Assembly (NCBI GenBank): GCA_025200525.1
Contig: CM045761.1
Location: 98,742,182-98,806,181, forward strand
Direction: 5' to 3'
Source of the DNA: Camellia lanceoleosa
Lineage: Eukaryota > Streptophyta > Magnoliopsida > Ericales > Theaceae
DNA: 64,000 nt
The stretch's first letter is position 1; each line of letters opens with the position of its first letter. A model generated the notes under the pieces. The model was not told the origin of the DNA, searched no databases, and worked only from the letters and a program-made list of their open reading frames with translations. The position numbers were made by a program, and so were the translations under genes. Below, piece after piece: positions 1 through 12,365 of the stretch.

Positions 1-1790
1 AAGTTTGCCTCGACCACGTGGGTCATACAATGGAAGCAATAATCTATCTATTCTATCCCTCAGAAATAAAAAAGAGTCACCACCCGATGTGCAAACAGTA
101 ACTCTCCTATGATAACAGTCAATGATGGAATGGTAGGAGGACAACCAATCCATACCGAGGATAATGTCAAAACCTGACATATCTAATAACACAAAATTGA
201 AAGGAAATTGATGATCAACGACTTCAATTATACACCCATGACATCCTCGATTCAAGACAACTTTACCCCCGATAAGTGACTCTACCATGGGCGGAGACTC
301 TAGTTGTTTGCTCTCTAACCCCAGAATGGATGCAAATGCAGATGCTATGAATAAGTGAGATGCTCTAGTATCTATCAACACATTGGCCTAAGTATTGAAA
401 ATAATATATGTTCCTCTTACCACAGTTGGTCTCGACGACTGGTCGGATTGACTAATGGCATAAAACTCGCCCATGTGGTCCCTGCTCTTTTCGATCACCC
501 CTCTGAAAATAGGCCGGTTACATCGACTGTGCAGAGGTGGCCCCATGTACCGCTCTCGCTACCTATCCAGATTGGGCTAGCTGATGTGCTTGCCTCTGAC
601 CCTAGTCTGCTTGATAACCTCTCGTCTGTCTGGATCCTGAAGCACCGACCTCCCCATCTAGCTAAGTGCAAGACCTCTCCATATGCCCTAACTGCTCGCA
701 ATGATAGCATGCAGGTGATTGCCCTTGCCTTAGAGATTGGCTCTGAGAACGAGCCAATTTTTGCTGGCCCACACTCTGCTTACACTCAGAAGCTTTGTGA
801 CTCTGTTGCCACATTTGAAGCAAGTAATACGGCTTAAACTCGTACTTTCCAAACTCTTCATAGAAATCGACCCTGAAGACTTGGCCCACTGTGGTAATGA
901 TTGGAAGGAAGAAGAAGAACTCATGGATTTCTTGGAGGACCCTATGTCACCTCGAGACTCTGTATAGCCCGACCTCTTATGCCTTTGCCTAGACTCCTCA
1001 ACCTCCAACATGATTTCTACATATGTCACAGCTTCAACAAGCCTATTATATTCCCTAAACATGTTGCCCATCACCTTCATCAAAATTTTTGGCCTCAACC
1101 TTTTCTCAAACTCCAAGCATCGGTGCTCTTCAATCGCCACAAACTTGGGTGCAAAACGAGACAAACTAGTGAAAATGGCTTTAAACTCTGCCACTAGTGT
1201 ATCTAGCTATCTATGCTCCTCAAACTGCTTCCTCAATCTCTCCCTAGCAATGAGAGACAAAAACTTCTCCTGGAAGGCGTGAGTAAATGCCTCCTAAGTG
1301 TGCTCCACTCAATGCTTAACCGTCATCCACCACTGATCGGCTTCCCTTCTTAATTGATAAGCTGCCAACGCCATACGAAGCTCTCTCTCATGGATATCCA
1401 AGATTTCAAAGGACATAAGGATTTTCTCTAACCATTCATCAACTTCCATATGGTCAGGTCCGCCACTATACTCAGCGGGATTAGAACGAAAGAACACCTT
1501 CTTTAGAAAGGAAGTCTTAGTTTCCCCCTTCGTGGTTCTAGCCACTTGCTCGGCTTGAAGTATGTCCATGGACTCTCGAAGAGCCCCAACCATTTCTCGG
1601 GCTAGTGACCCCATTGCATCTTGGGCTAGAGGTACTACCACATTGTTTTGTCATATCCCTTCTTCTTAGGGAAGAAAATCTTGCTAAGCCGGAGTACTCG
1701 ACCACCCTGGCGAGGTCTACCATGGCCTCTGCCACGTCCAGATATCCTATACGAGAGTAAAGGCAAAGTAGGATTACACACAATCTATAT
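1..1790 (-). pseudogene. Ty3/gypsy gag-protease remnant (element A1), cut by window edge
   Basis: Decayed gag and aspartic-protease sequence of a plant Ty3/gypsy retrotransposon, reading right to left. The gag start (about 1780-1640) has a Gly/Arg-rich stretch (RGRGHGRPRQGG). It is followed by a retrotransposon-gag core (about 1641-1309) with FFRSNPAEYSGG, a W-L-E-K-I motif and EADQWW, then the rest of the gag core (1194-730). Two CCHC zinc knuckles lie near 815 and 680 (second one CYHCEQLGHMERSC); a frameshift runs through the first. The protease (about 400-1) keeps FDIILGMDWLSSY, the hallmark second half of plant gypsy proteases, but its active site reads D-T-R instead of D-S/T-G, so it would be dead. 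Reverse transcriptase would lie beyond the left edge. Several frames are needed to read it, so it is a pseudogene. Family assignment is firm; the lineage (Tekay/Del-like) is inferred. Confidence 0.85.
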
Positions 1791-2156
1791 ACTCACACGT
1801 CAACCAACACATTACACCCGAAAAATATCAACCCTATTCATATATCTATTTCACATAAGACAAACCACATAAGTATACAAACACATAGAGCACATATGGA
1901 TCACCCTCCTATGATATCAACTTGTCCCACAACACTCAAGGACTTCCCAATGGAAAAAGTATCGATGTGGTGCCTTTCCATAGGGATTTCGATGAATGTG
2001 ATAAGCACCAGTTGTATCCTAGAAGTTTGACCCCATACCCAGATAGTCACATAACACATAAAAGCATAACTTATAACACAAACGTCCCATCTCCACATGA
2101 TAAACCCATTATGGCATAAGCCACATCCCATGAGCTCCAAGTATTCAAACCAGATT

Positions 2157-2170
2157 GGCTTCGATACCAA
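2157..2170 (-). other. Primer binding site of element A1
   Basis: On the minus strand the sequence directly after the LTR reads TGGTATCGAAGCC. This is close to the usual plant initiator-tRNA-Met primer site TGGTATCAGAGC. It lies two to three bases inside the LTR edge at 2173, where a 5' LTR of a minus-strand element should end, and fixes the orientation of A1. Confidence 0.7.
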
Positions 2171-2172
2171 TT

Positions 2173-3844
2173 TGTCACGCCCTGATATTTCACCATCATT
2201 AATCAAGAATATCATCAATAAGGATAATTCAAAGTATTAAATAATCTGTTACACATATCACAATCTTCTCTTCTCCCTTGAACTACTTAAATAGTTACAT
2301 CATTGTTTAAACATGGTATCAGAAGAATCGATAGTTCTAAGCATAAGAGAGGATACAAACAAAATGCCCTAAAGGCTTACATCTTTCAAGAAATCTCCTT
2401 AAGTACACAAAAGGTGGAGTTCTAACTCTGCACAAAATAGCCCATGGCTTCATCATTTAGCACAGAAAAGAGCCTCTGCACTTCCATCCACAAATACTTC
2501 CCCATGTTAGTCACTTTGGTAACACATCCATATCATTCCCTGAAAGGTTGTTAGTTTTGGGGTGAGTAATTGCCCAGTAAGAAATACCATTAATAGATTA
2601 TATAATTAATTGAGATGCACATGATCATGCAATGCAATGGATGAGAAAACCCATCTCCGTTCCTTTGTAAACTTTGGAGGTCAGATTAAACATTGTTCAT
2701 GACTAATTGATTTGCTTTCAAAATCATGCAGTATAAATACGCTATGATGTCTAGATACAAGATCCATAAATTGTAAGTACAAAAATAGATACGTATAAGT
2801 ATATGGAAAATACAATCCCACATTTGCCGACTCCAAAAATGGCAGGATGTTGGTCACCCAAGACCTAGAAATGGCAGGCTCGTGGACACCCAAAATAGTG
2901 TTTTCCACATTCATGACTTTGAAAACGACAGGCTCGTGGACGCCCTAAAATTATTCACACATTCGTTCGACGATAAGCACAACTCAAACTAAGACTCGAT
3001 TCACAATCCATGCGCGGGTACCAAAATACATAACACAACTCAAACCAAGATTTGATTCACAGTCCAAACGCATATGCTGTTTAACCCCCTTCCAATATGT
3101 TCCAAATAATTAACAATTCCAAGTCAGGGTATAATTAATGAATGCATATAATGTATGAGTTCACAATCTCAATTTTTCCTAGGGTGATTTTAATTCACAA
3201 CAATCCAACAATTTAAGCATCTCCAATTAAGGAAATTCCTCAAGTCATACCCATCATCATCTCAAGATTTCGTAGAAGTTCTCAACATTTCATGTTTTAA
3301 CAAATAATCAAGCCAATACCTCAAATTTCATGATTAGGAAGCCAATTGAACCAAAATCCCCTCATTGAACAACTTTGAAAACTAGGGTTTGAAGAAATTT
3401 AGGGCTTTTTCCTTTGAAAGCATTTAAAGGTTAATTCTCATCACCTATAACATAATCATCCACACTAAAGACAAATCCTTCAAGAAATTTAAAAGGAATA
3501 AACCTTTTTTTCTGCCAAAATCCACTAGATAACACATCAAGTCTCATACTTTTAAATATCTATATGACTACAATGAAAAAACCACATACACATCCCAAAT
3601 CCAAGATATAATGAGTTAAAAGTACCCCCACCTCAAGATTGAACGTAAAAGGTAAATACCCTACTCCAAACTTCAAAAGATGATAAAACAGTCGGTGGAA
3701 CTTTCGATCTGGACTTGTTATTCAACCCCCTTTGAAGATCTAAGGTAGATATTGGTAGAAATCAAGAGGAATCAAGTATTTAGGAGCTAGTGTTTCAAAC
3801 ATGGGTGAGAGAGAGAGAGAGAGTATGTGTGTATGTGTGTGTAT

Positions 3845-3889
<45 letters not shown>

Positions 3890-4160
3890 TATATGGAAAA
3901 AGTGAAAGAAAAGATATGTGGATCAATTGTCCTGAACAAGCCGCTTGAGTGAACTCCGCCTCGCTTGAGCGGTAAACGCACGGTTCCATAAGTTTTGCAG
4001 AGTTATAGTGAAAATATTGGGAACCTCATTTCTACGCTTGAGTGACCATTTCACCACTCAAGCGGTCTTTTCTATAAATAGATAGGATACTGGAGGCTCT
4101 GCATCTCTGCTTGAGCGACCGATTGACTGCTCGAGCGGTCTCCCAAGATAGATTGTTACA
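2173..4160 (-). mobile_element. 5' LTR of element A1 (gypsy)
   Basis: About 2.0 kb. On the minus strand it starts TGTAACAATC and ends GGGCGTGACA, the TG...CA form expected of an LTR, with the primer site just inside. No partner LTR is in the window, so the outer end at 4160 rests on the TGTAACA start and is inferred. The outer 300 bases (about 3925-4140) hold a cluster of CGCTTGAGCGG / GCTCGAGCGGTC motifs, and a (GA)n/(TG)n microsatellite sits at 3806-3887. No convincing coding sequence lies within it. Confidence 0.65.
3806..3887. repeat. (GA)n/(GT)n microsatellite inside the A1 LTR
   Basis: Alternating GA runs interrupted by a short TATGTGTGTATGTGTGT stretch. Low-complexity ORFs on the minus strand (runs of SLSLSL) are by-products of this repeat. 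Confidence 0.95.
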
Positions 4161-5390
4161 ATATGTCACTCTTTATCCTCATCTCTTTTTTCTCTACCTC
4201 TTCTTGCATCAGCAACAACAACAACAACACAAGAGCTTTGCTACGAGGTTTCTACTCGCTGCTCTCTTCTTGCATCAGTAGAAACCTTGCAGCCTCTTCA
4301 AGATATCGTCGCCGGAGATAGAACCAGCATTGGCATTGTCATCGTCGAAGCTCTCTTGAAGCAAATCTTATACCCTCGTTTGATATTCTTGTTGATTTTC
4401 TTTGCTTATGTTGCTGCTTAATACTTAGAGAGTACCACCAGTACTGTAAGTTCGGAGAAGAAATAGCAAGGAGAGTCAGGATCGATAGCGATGTGAGCTC
4501 GAATAGTAGAAGTGATTTTTTGGTGAGATGAATGGTTAGAAGTCAACGCGATGCATCGCTGTCCTATCCGCTTTCCTCAGATCCATTGCTTCCCTACGAC
4601 CTTCCCGCAAATTTGTCGCCCTCCCACTATCATCTCTTTCTCTCTTATCTGTTTTCTCTCTCTATTTGTTATCTTTAGTTTTCTTAGATCCAAGGGCCGT
4701 AGGTTCATTTTCTCTCTCTATCTAATAAAGCTCTTGAATGGAATAATAGAAATGTTCGTTTCAACAAATAACATTTATGTCTCTTCGTGTTCATCACTAT
4801 TGTCTGTGACTGAAGAAATTACCTCTTTGTAACTGTATTATATGCTGTGGAAAGAAGGAAACCCAAACGCAGTTTGGATTGAGAGAAATGGTGATAGCGA
4901 GAGATTGAGGAGGGAGAGAGAGAGAGAGAGAGATAGAGAGATGGGTTTGATTTGGAGAGAGGCCCATTCCAATAGATAAAATAAAAATTTAAATCAATTT
5001 GTGCAAATTTGTGTGTGAAATCAATTTGTACAATAAAAATTTGGAAAAATGTACAACAGATAAAAAATTCAACAGATAGATTTTTTTAGCAGATGGGTTA
5101 TATACAAAAGTTTCAACTGAAAAATGTTAATAGACTTTTGACCAAGAAATATCTTTATTACCAAATAAATAGTGGTTGGGCACACACGATGCATGTGTAA
5201 CTCAATATATATACAATATTAAAATAATAATTTTTCTTCAAGTATATTTTTAAGTTTTTTTTTTCCTTAAAATTCATTTTAAGAACAATTCAAATAATGT
5301 TGTGAGAAAGATCACGAAAAAAATTAGATGTCTATTTTAATTTTAATAACTTTTGGTGTCCTTCGTATTATTTATAAATTTTCTTTTTTA
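4161..5390. other. Non-coding stretch, no gene recognised
   Basis: About 4170-4960 has fairly normal base composition with a (CAA)n run at 4211-4231 and a (GA)n run near 4913-4932. It could be an old gene edge or transposon relic, but no ORF shows a recognisable domain. After 4960 it becomes very AT-rich. The longest ORF here (4551-4832 plus) is hydrophobic and unrecognised, and I do not call it a gene. Confidence 0.5.
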
Positions 5391-5723
5391 TTTGCTCAAT
5401 CAAATTTAAAACTATATTCGTACATAATTTTTCAAAGTCTTTTATTTATTATTTTTTTCCCCCCAACTTGCTATTCTCATCCATGCAAGAATTAAGGGAT
5501 TTGTTTGTCTTTTAATATTATTATTGTTGTTGTTGTTGTTGTTGATATTATTATTATTATCATTATTTGTATTTCAAAAAATGTTTATAACACCCTCATT
5601 CTATTTGCTCAATCAAATTTAAAACTATATTCGTACATAATTTTTCAAAGTCTTTTATTTCCTTTTTTTTTTTTTTTTCAACTTGTTATTCTTAGCCATG
5701 CAAGAATTAAGGGATTTTTTTTG

Positions 5724-5765
<42 letters not shown>

Positions 5766-5797
5766 TCAAAAAATGTTTATAACACCCTCATTCTTTT
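5391..5797 (+). repeat. 213-bp tandem duplication with expanding TTA/TTG microsatellites
   Basis: The block starting TTTGCTCAATCAAATTTAAA at 5391 recurs at 5604. Both copies proceed through ATATTCGTACATAATTTTTC, a T-run, a CATGCAAGAATTAAGGGATT segment, a trinucleotide run and TTTCAAAAAATGTTTATAAC ACCCTCATTC. The first copy has a mixed TTG/TTA run, the second a pure (TTA)n run (5724-5765). The second copy is slightly shorter (about 195 bp). The surroundings are AT-rich and geneless. Confidence 0.85.
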
Positions 5798-6843
5798 TTT
5801 GTGCGTGCAAATTTTTTTGAAAAGTTTGGAATACTACTTTTTTGGAAACAATTTGAAAATTGAAAAACAATTTGCTTGCATTTTAAAGAAAGACAGAAAG
5901 AAAAAAAAAATTAAAAACACAACGAATAAAACCTTATTTTCTTCTTTTTTTGTTTTCTTTTTCCGACTGTTCTATCAACCTGTTAAATTGATTCGCAAAA
6001 AGAAACAAAGAACTTTTCTTCTGAAGAACATAAAGTCGTAAAAACTTTTTTTTATTTTATTTAAAATGTATACAAAATAGTTTATATAAAAAAATTAAAT
6101 TTATTCTCAAAATGATAAACTATATAATTTAAAGTCAAGTTTGTACATAAAATCCACATATGTCTATACTATGTATAAAGCATCTAACATATATGTGCAC
6201 AAAATTTATAAACAAAGAAAATAAAAATACACTCACAAAGATAATATATACACAAAATCTGTACAGTTATTGTTATTTTTTTATTTTTTGTATTTTTTTC
6301 AATCAATGTAATGAAGAAAATGAAAATGAAAATGAAAAAGGAGTTTTTTTTAAAAAAAATTTTTACAATAAATGTAATGAAGAAATAAAAATTATTAAAG
6401 AATTACAAAATTTAAATAGAAAAAATAAAATAAAATAAAATAAACAAACAAACAAACAAAAGCCTAGTCATAGAGAATTTAAAAAAAAAGAAAAAAAAAA
6501 TTCCAACACTTTTAGATCACTTATAATTAAAAAGAAACAAAAGATAAATATTGATAAGTAACAACTTGAATAGTTATTTCTTTTAAATAATACAAAGTTG
6601 TAAAACAATCTAGAAAATAAAATAAAATAAAAAATAGGTATATAACTTGTAAGACAATCTTGAGGAAAAAATGTATAAATATGTATAAAACAACTTGGAA
6701 AAAAAAATATATGGGAATACGAATTCTATGAATGTAAATTCTGCATAATGACTCACCAAATGGAGAACTCTTGTATGAGTTTGCACTTTGCATTTGTACT
6801 TCCTCTGCAAACCCAATCAAAACCTCTGAATTTTGGCCCCAAA

Positions 6844-6845
<2 letters not shown>
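5798..6845. other. AT-rich spacer without recognisable genes
   Basis: Poly-A and poly-T runs, an (AAATG)-like run near 6313-6338 and (AAAC)n/(AAAAT)n runs at 6420-6460. ORFs here are strongly biased to K, N, I and F and show no domain. Confidence 0.6.

Positions 6846-6877
<32 letters not shown>
6846..6877. repeat. (CT)n microsatellite
   Basis: Uninterrupted CT dinucleotide run following AAAAGAT. Confidence 0.95.
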
Positions 6878-6879
<2 letters not shown>

Positions 6880-6889
6880 CTCTAAACGT

Positions 6890-7370
6890 AATAATTATTC
6901 TTCTTTTATTACATCTCTTTCTTCCTCAATTTCCCACCAATCATAATAACCCACGGATTTCACATTCTCAACAATTAATTCTCAAACAAAACAAGGCTCA
7001 CAGGCCGTCACATAACCATCTCATAAATTTAACATTAGGATCACCAATCTCATTAATGACTTCTCATTACATATACAAAAGAGAGTTTCGAGATTCACCG
7101 TGTGCCTCCAATACATAAGGATAGTGAACAACAAGATATATACATACTATACACAATTCAAGATGTCTCAACATCCAACAGTACACCGGACAATAACAAA
7201 AATTCAACTATTATATTACCAGCCTCTAATACAAAAGTCCCTTTTTAGGGTAATACTACTGTTATGGTTGAAAATCGCGAAGCACTCGAAGCCTAGCCTA
7301 CTCGGGTCTGGTATCAATACTGCCCCCGACTGGACTGAAGAGATTAAGTCTGACTAGGTTCTAAAACACC
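6890..7370 (-). mobile_element. Possible LTR fragment fused to the A2 gag remnant
   Basis: This stretch has the look of the interior of a gypsy LTR in minus orientation: AT-rich with scattered CA-rich blocks and a more GC-rich edge near 7270-7340. It has no coding potential, and it ends where the A2 gag coding region breaks off just past its zinc knuckle. The missing pol suggests a deletion joined LTR and gag. No copy elsewhere in the window confirms this. Confidence 0.3.
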
Positions 7371-8400
7371 CAAAGCATTCACACGCAATGGGCACAAACG
7401 TCTCACATGGCCCAAATGAACACAATCAAAACAAGCAGTAGACTCTCTACTCTGAGACTGGCTTGAAGCCTACACCTCACTAGGCCTCCCAACAGATGAG
7501 TCTGAAACCTTCGACGAAGACATGGACTGAGCTTGAGATTGAGCATGTGCCATTCTCTACCTCTTACTGAGCCTAGAGTGCTTATGAACCGTAGCAGTTG
7601 CCGAAGTGGCCTCCTCCGTAACTAGACCAACAAGCACAATCAAGGCCTCCACTTGGGCCGCCGTCTCAACTAGAGCACAGTAATTCTTCTATAGAGATCT
7701 AACTGCCTTCTCCCATATATCATCATGTAATTGCCTCTCAAACTCATAACAACGACACTCTTCTGTTGCTACCAACTTTGGAGCAAATCTCAACAAACTA
7801 GTAAACCGCATCTCAAACTATGCCAAAGGAGTAGCATCCTGGTGCAACTCGACAAACTGTTCCCTCAACCTTTCCCGAGCAGAATGAGAGAAGTACTTGG
7901 CCAAAAAGGTCTCCGTAAAAGCAACCCACGTGTTACCTACAGTGTTCTTAGCATACTTCCACCAATAACCCATGTCTTCCTTCAATTGAAAAGTCACAAA
8001 AGAAATCCTCAACCGTTCATCCTCGACTCTGAGCATATCAAGAGTCTTGGTAATTTGTTCCAACCAATCATCTACCTCCAATGGTTTAGCCTCACCCCAA
8101 AACTCTGCTGGATTGGAGCAAAAAAACTCTTTAGTAAGCTTGAGGGTACACCCATTGTCACCCTCATTGCGAGCTAGAGCATCTTGTACCGCTATCACAA
8201 TTTTGCGTGCAACTTCCTCACCAACATCTAATGTTACAATGGCAGGTGCTAAAGGAACTGTTGTGCCTACCGGCACTCTTGTTTCCAATTTGTCTTCTAT
8301 TTCCTCATATAGACATCCTATAAAACCCAAAAACAACACCAAACTTAGTGCACAACACAACAGCCTTCCCTGAGGCATACACTCACCATTGCTAAGCTAC
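7371..8400 (-). pseudogene. Ty3/gypsy gag remnant (element A2)
   Basis: Minus-strand gag of a second gypsy element related to A1. An open stretch of 187 codons (8378-7818) holds the gag core: FFCSNPAEFWGEAKPLEVDDWL, then MGYWWKYAKN and FLAKYFSHSARERLREQF. The reading continues below 7818 through RFTSLLRFAPKLVATEECRC, with a few stops, into a serine-rich linker. It ends with a CCHC zinc knuckle CFDCVHLGHVRRLC at about 7440-7400. The gag core shares the SNPAEF-W-G and DDWLE signatures with A1 but is clearly divergent. The hydrophobic first 25 residues of the open frame are probably not genuine gag. Protease and pol are absent, so this is a truncated non-functional copy. Confidence 0.8.
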
Positions 8401-8736
8401 AAGACACACTTAGCCCCAACACACCCAATTGTATTGCACATAAACAACTAAGCACTTAATCACATAATTGAATCAAGTTCACAATGATAGCTACTCGTTT
8501 CGAAACTCTCAAAGAATTCCTATCAAAAACCACGTTGATTAGGCGTGTTTTCGATAAGACCTCAAAGCAAGTTCACCGGCTACAAGTACTATCCAAGAAA
8601 CTTAACCCCATGCTCACATAAGTGCAACACCTAAAGTCCTAATACTTATCCTAATTATATGCAGACGTCGTCACCAAGCATAGCAAACCCGTCGTAGTAA
8701 AAACCACTTCCCATGAGCTCAAAGTATTCAAACTCA

Positions 8737-8754
8737 GCTCACTCCGATATCAAG
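8737..8754 (-). other. Degenerate primer binding site of element A2
   Basis: The minus strand reads TTGATATCGGAGTGAGC right after the LTR end GGGGTGTTACA. This is a decayed version of the tRNA-Met-type site TGGTATCAGAGC. The A1 and A2 leaders continue alike from here (TTTGAATACTT-GAGCTCATGGGA), supporting the same family and orientation. Confidence 0.6.
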
Positions 8755-8755
8755 T

Positions 8756-10935
8756 TGTAACACCCCTACATTTAATTATTTAGATACCATTACCAAAACT
8801 ATAATTATAATACAATTTCAGAGATAACGGGTGAAAGTTCTATGCATTGACAAAAATTAATAAAAGAAGGTTCTCTCATTTGAATACATAATGGATGCAA
8901 CATGTAATATAATTAAATAAATTGCCCACAAGCTTACATAATTACATAAAAGAGAAAGGGTTCAACCCTTTTACAACAATAGCATTACGCCAATTGATAT
9001 AAGGCCCCGTGGCCAACAGATAAAGAAGATTCTCGATCTTGAAACACTTCTTGTCATTCACCTGAAAAAGGAATAACAACGTGGGATGAACACAAAATCC
9101 AGTAGGGATTCCAACATGGTCCTAAACAATAACAACTTACAGATAACTATGATCATGAATGCTCCAACTCACACTATATAAATAATATGACGGTTTGTAC
9201 CAAAGTATATTTACATAAGTACTTTTTCCAAAATCATCCAATTCTTTCCATAATACTAATAGTTCATATTTCCTTCTTGTTTTCCATTTCAACAATATCA
9301 CATAAAACCATTTTGTTTTTGAAATACATTAACATAATTTCCGATTTCCTCCTTTTACTTACAAACTCAATATGTAACCTACATTCATTCCCAACACGTT
9401 CATCAAATTTTTCGGGTCTGAAGTCCAAAGTTAAAAAAAGATACTTTTAACAATTTACTTGATGTGCTCACATGTACACATAACATCCAATATGAAAAAT
9501 GAAAACAACAAACACCCAACAACTACTTACTCAACGTATAAGACAACTCAGGCTTCTTAAACCATAACCATCATAACACATGATCTACACAGATACACTG
9601 GAAAAAAAGTGATAAGCAAAACTTTGCTCTTCCTGCCTTAAGCACGGTAAGCCAATGATACATCTTTCCATAACACAAACCAATTTACCAGTCACCAGCT
9701 GGAAGGGAATGGAACCTCTGCCAATTTACCAGACACCCACTCGTAGGTAATGATACCTCTGCCAAGTTCTTCAGGCTCTAGTTGAAATGTAGTGGTACCT
9801 CTCATTCTAAGCACAGATAATTCTCCAAGCGATAGCTGGAAGGTAATGGTAATTCTTATTCTTAGCTCATGTACATTTCCAATCATCACAATAGACAACA
9901 AGCATAGATAACTTGAGTGTACTACATACACAAAAGTCTATTCAACAAGACAATGTAATCCTTCACCTATGACCAAGGACAAAACCTCTAAGCACATGTA
10001 TTTAATACCATAAAACCATGATCCAATCCTCATGAGACCTTAAGTCCAACAATAGTAACAATAATTAAAGTGTTCACAATCCAACCTCGAGTTCATTTTT
10101 GAATTTACAAAACGTTATGGTTTCTTTCTCTTTTCAAAAATCAATTCTTTTTATTTCACAAAACTAAACACATAGTTATCAAAACAATAACCCAACTCAA
10201 CTTAACATGATTAATCCAAACTAATCCAACACGATGGTTAGTTCTCCCCTTTAATTAATAACACAATGTCGCAATCCATATCAACAAAACACAATCATTA
10301 TTAAACTTTACCTCTTTTTAATTCACTAAGTCAAAACTCACTCTCTACATAAACATGTTAAACTACTCCCCAATTAACCCAAACAATAATTAATTTAACA
10401 ATTAAAAATGCTAAATATCAAACCCTAGATCCCTCTTTCATGCTTTTTGAAAATTCATAATAAATATGATTTTTTTGCAATAAAATCTACCACATGTTTA
10501 TCTATAGACAAGGTACTGAATAAGAACAAATAAATCCCCATCTTTTGAAGAAAAGAGAAGATGACCCAAAAATCACCGACGACGAAACAACGATCTACTC
10601 AGATTGAAAGAAAGCCCTCGCTAAGTTCTACATTTTGGTCTAAAGAACTATGGGTTAAAGATGGGTAGAAGTAGATCAAATCAAGGGATGAAGAGCTTGG
10701 AGGCTCAAAAATGGCAGAAGTAGAGAAAAATGATCCAGATGTAACAAAAAGTGACTTTTATAAATGCTGAATTTGGACAGGCCGCTCGAGCGATGAAACC
10801 GTTGCTCAAGTGAAGAATGCAAGCCTCCAGAAGTTCAAACTATACATGGTAAACCACTCAAGTGACCGATCTTATGCTGTAGCAAACTTCAATAACTCCT
10901 AGAATCACAGACCTGCAAAAGTATTGGGCAGTACA
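8756..10935 (-). mobile_element. 5' LTR of element A2 (gypsy)
   Basis: About 2.2 kb. On the minus strand it ends GGGGTGTTACA next to the primer site. The outer end is placed at 10935 (minus-strand start TGTACTGCCCAATAC) because that text resembles LTR B (TGTGCTGCCCAGA). A shorter alternative start at 10912 (TGTGATTC) is possible. A CTCGAGCG motif cluster lies at about 10780-10870, close to the outer end as in A1. To the right it abuts the gag frame of plus-strand element C, so A2 probably inserted into C. Confidence 0.6.
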
Positions 10936-11480
10936 AGTCAAAGTACTAGATCTGCACCTGTTTGTTCTGAATGTGGGAAAAGACATAAAGGTGATTGTTA
11001 CCGTGCAACTGGAAGTTGTTTCTGGTGTAACAAAGTTGGCCACATGGTGAAAGACTGTCAATTCATATTTGAAAATACCAACCGTCCTGCGGCAAGTTCG
11101 GTCGAATCCATTTCCGCACTGAGATCAAATATGAAAACCAATACTGGAAAAGAAACTCTAAGACAAGGTAGAGTTTTTGCACTTATGCCTAGCGACGTGC
11201 AAAACACCGACTTTGTGGTGTCAGGTACCCTTCCTGTTTGTGCTCAGAATACATATGTTTTGATAGACTCTGGTTCTACGCATTTTCTCAGAAATTGACT
11301 AGACCCTTCAAAACTATGAACTACTTGTTTTTGTGTCTACACCATATGGGGATTCATGATATGTGCTTATGTTTACCCAATATGTGATATTTTGATTGGT
11401 GATATGTTGTTGTTTGTTGATTTGCTGCCATTGGATATTGATCATTTTGACCATATATTGGGTATGGGCTAGTTGACTAA
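10936..11480 (+). pseudogene. Element C: gag zinc knuckles and protease
   Basis: The open frame to 11298 holds two adjacent Cys/His modules, C-S-E-C-GKRHKGDC and CFWCNKVGHMVKDC, typical of plant chromovirus gag. A linker leads to the protease active site YVLIDSGSTHF with an intact D-S-G triad. Stops follow, then the second protease signature DHILGMG near 11450, where the usual tryptophan codon has become TAG. The active site survives but the domain is interrupted, so it is not functional as it stands. Confidence 0.8.
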
Positions 11481-11599
11481 GTATTATGCCACTATTGATT
11501 ATGTGAAATTGTTGTGTTTAGACCACCCAGTTTGCCTGAATTTGTGTTTTGTGGGAATGGTGTTGTTTCTCCACCGTACTTGATTTCTTCCATGAAAGC

Positions 11600-12365
11600 C
11601 AATAAACTGTTGAGAAAGGGTTGCCAAGGCTATTTCTGCTGTGTTTTTAACGTGACTATTGATAATGCTAATGTCGAGAACATCCTTATAGTTAATGAGT
11701 TTCCTGATGTGTTTCCTAATGAAATGCCTGGAGATTTGATAGATAGGGAAATTGAATTTGCTATTGAGGTAATACCTGGAACACACCATATTTCCAAAAC
11801 CCCTTATAGAATGTCCACTTTTGAATTGAAAGAATTGAAAGTTCAACTTCAAGAATTGCTAGATAAGAAATTTATCCGACCGAGCACTTCACCTTGGGGT
11901 GCTCCAATTTTGTTTGTTAAGAAAAAAGATTGAACCTTGAGATTGTGCATAGATTACCAAGAATTGAATAAAGTGACCGTGAAAAACAAATATCTACTAC
12001 CTCGAATAGATGATTTGTTTGACCAACTCCAGGGAGCCCAAGTGTTTTCAAAGATAGAACTTAGATTCGAGTATCACCAGTTAAAGGTCAAAACACAAGA
12101 TATTGAGAAAATAGCCTTTCAAACAAGATACAGACACTATGAATTTTTAGTAATGTTGTTTGGGGTAACTAATGCACCAGCAGCCTTCATGGACTTAATG
12201 AATAGGATGTTCAAACAATTCCTTGATGAGTTTGTTGTTGTGTTTATTGACGATATTCTAATTTATTTTAAAAGCATAGAAGAACATGAAAATCATTTGA
12301 GAACTATTCTACAGATTTTGAGGGAAAAGAAAATGTATGTAAAACTCTCCAAATGTGAATTCTAG
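11600..12365 (+). pseudogene. Element C: reverse transcriptase
   Basis: The linker VNEFPDVFPNEMPGDL and PYRMSTFELKELKVQLQELL lead into the fingers motif SPWGAPILFVKKKD, a stop at 11932, then [31 protein letters not shown], palm motif [19 protein letters not shown] and catalytic box FIDDILIY (canonical YxDD with F in first place). A stop at 12363 replaces the tryptophan expected in CEFWLE. The text continues as FLGHVINKDGISVD. Order and spacing match gypsy reverse transcriptases. Confidence 0.9.

Noticed and set aside
4551..4832. 93-codon plus-strand ORF as a small secreted or membrane protein
   Set aside because: Low-complexity hydrophobic segment, no clear signal peptide and no supporting gene structure.
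5505..6041. 178-codon hydrophobic ORF
   Set aside because: Built from TTA/TTG microsatellites and AT-rich duplicated DNA; runs of I, V and F without domain structure.
7308..7332. TGGTATCAATACTGCC as a plus-strand primer binding site
   Set aside because: Only the first eight bases fit the tRNA-Met site, no LTR end precedes it, and the adjoining gag runs on the minus strand.
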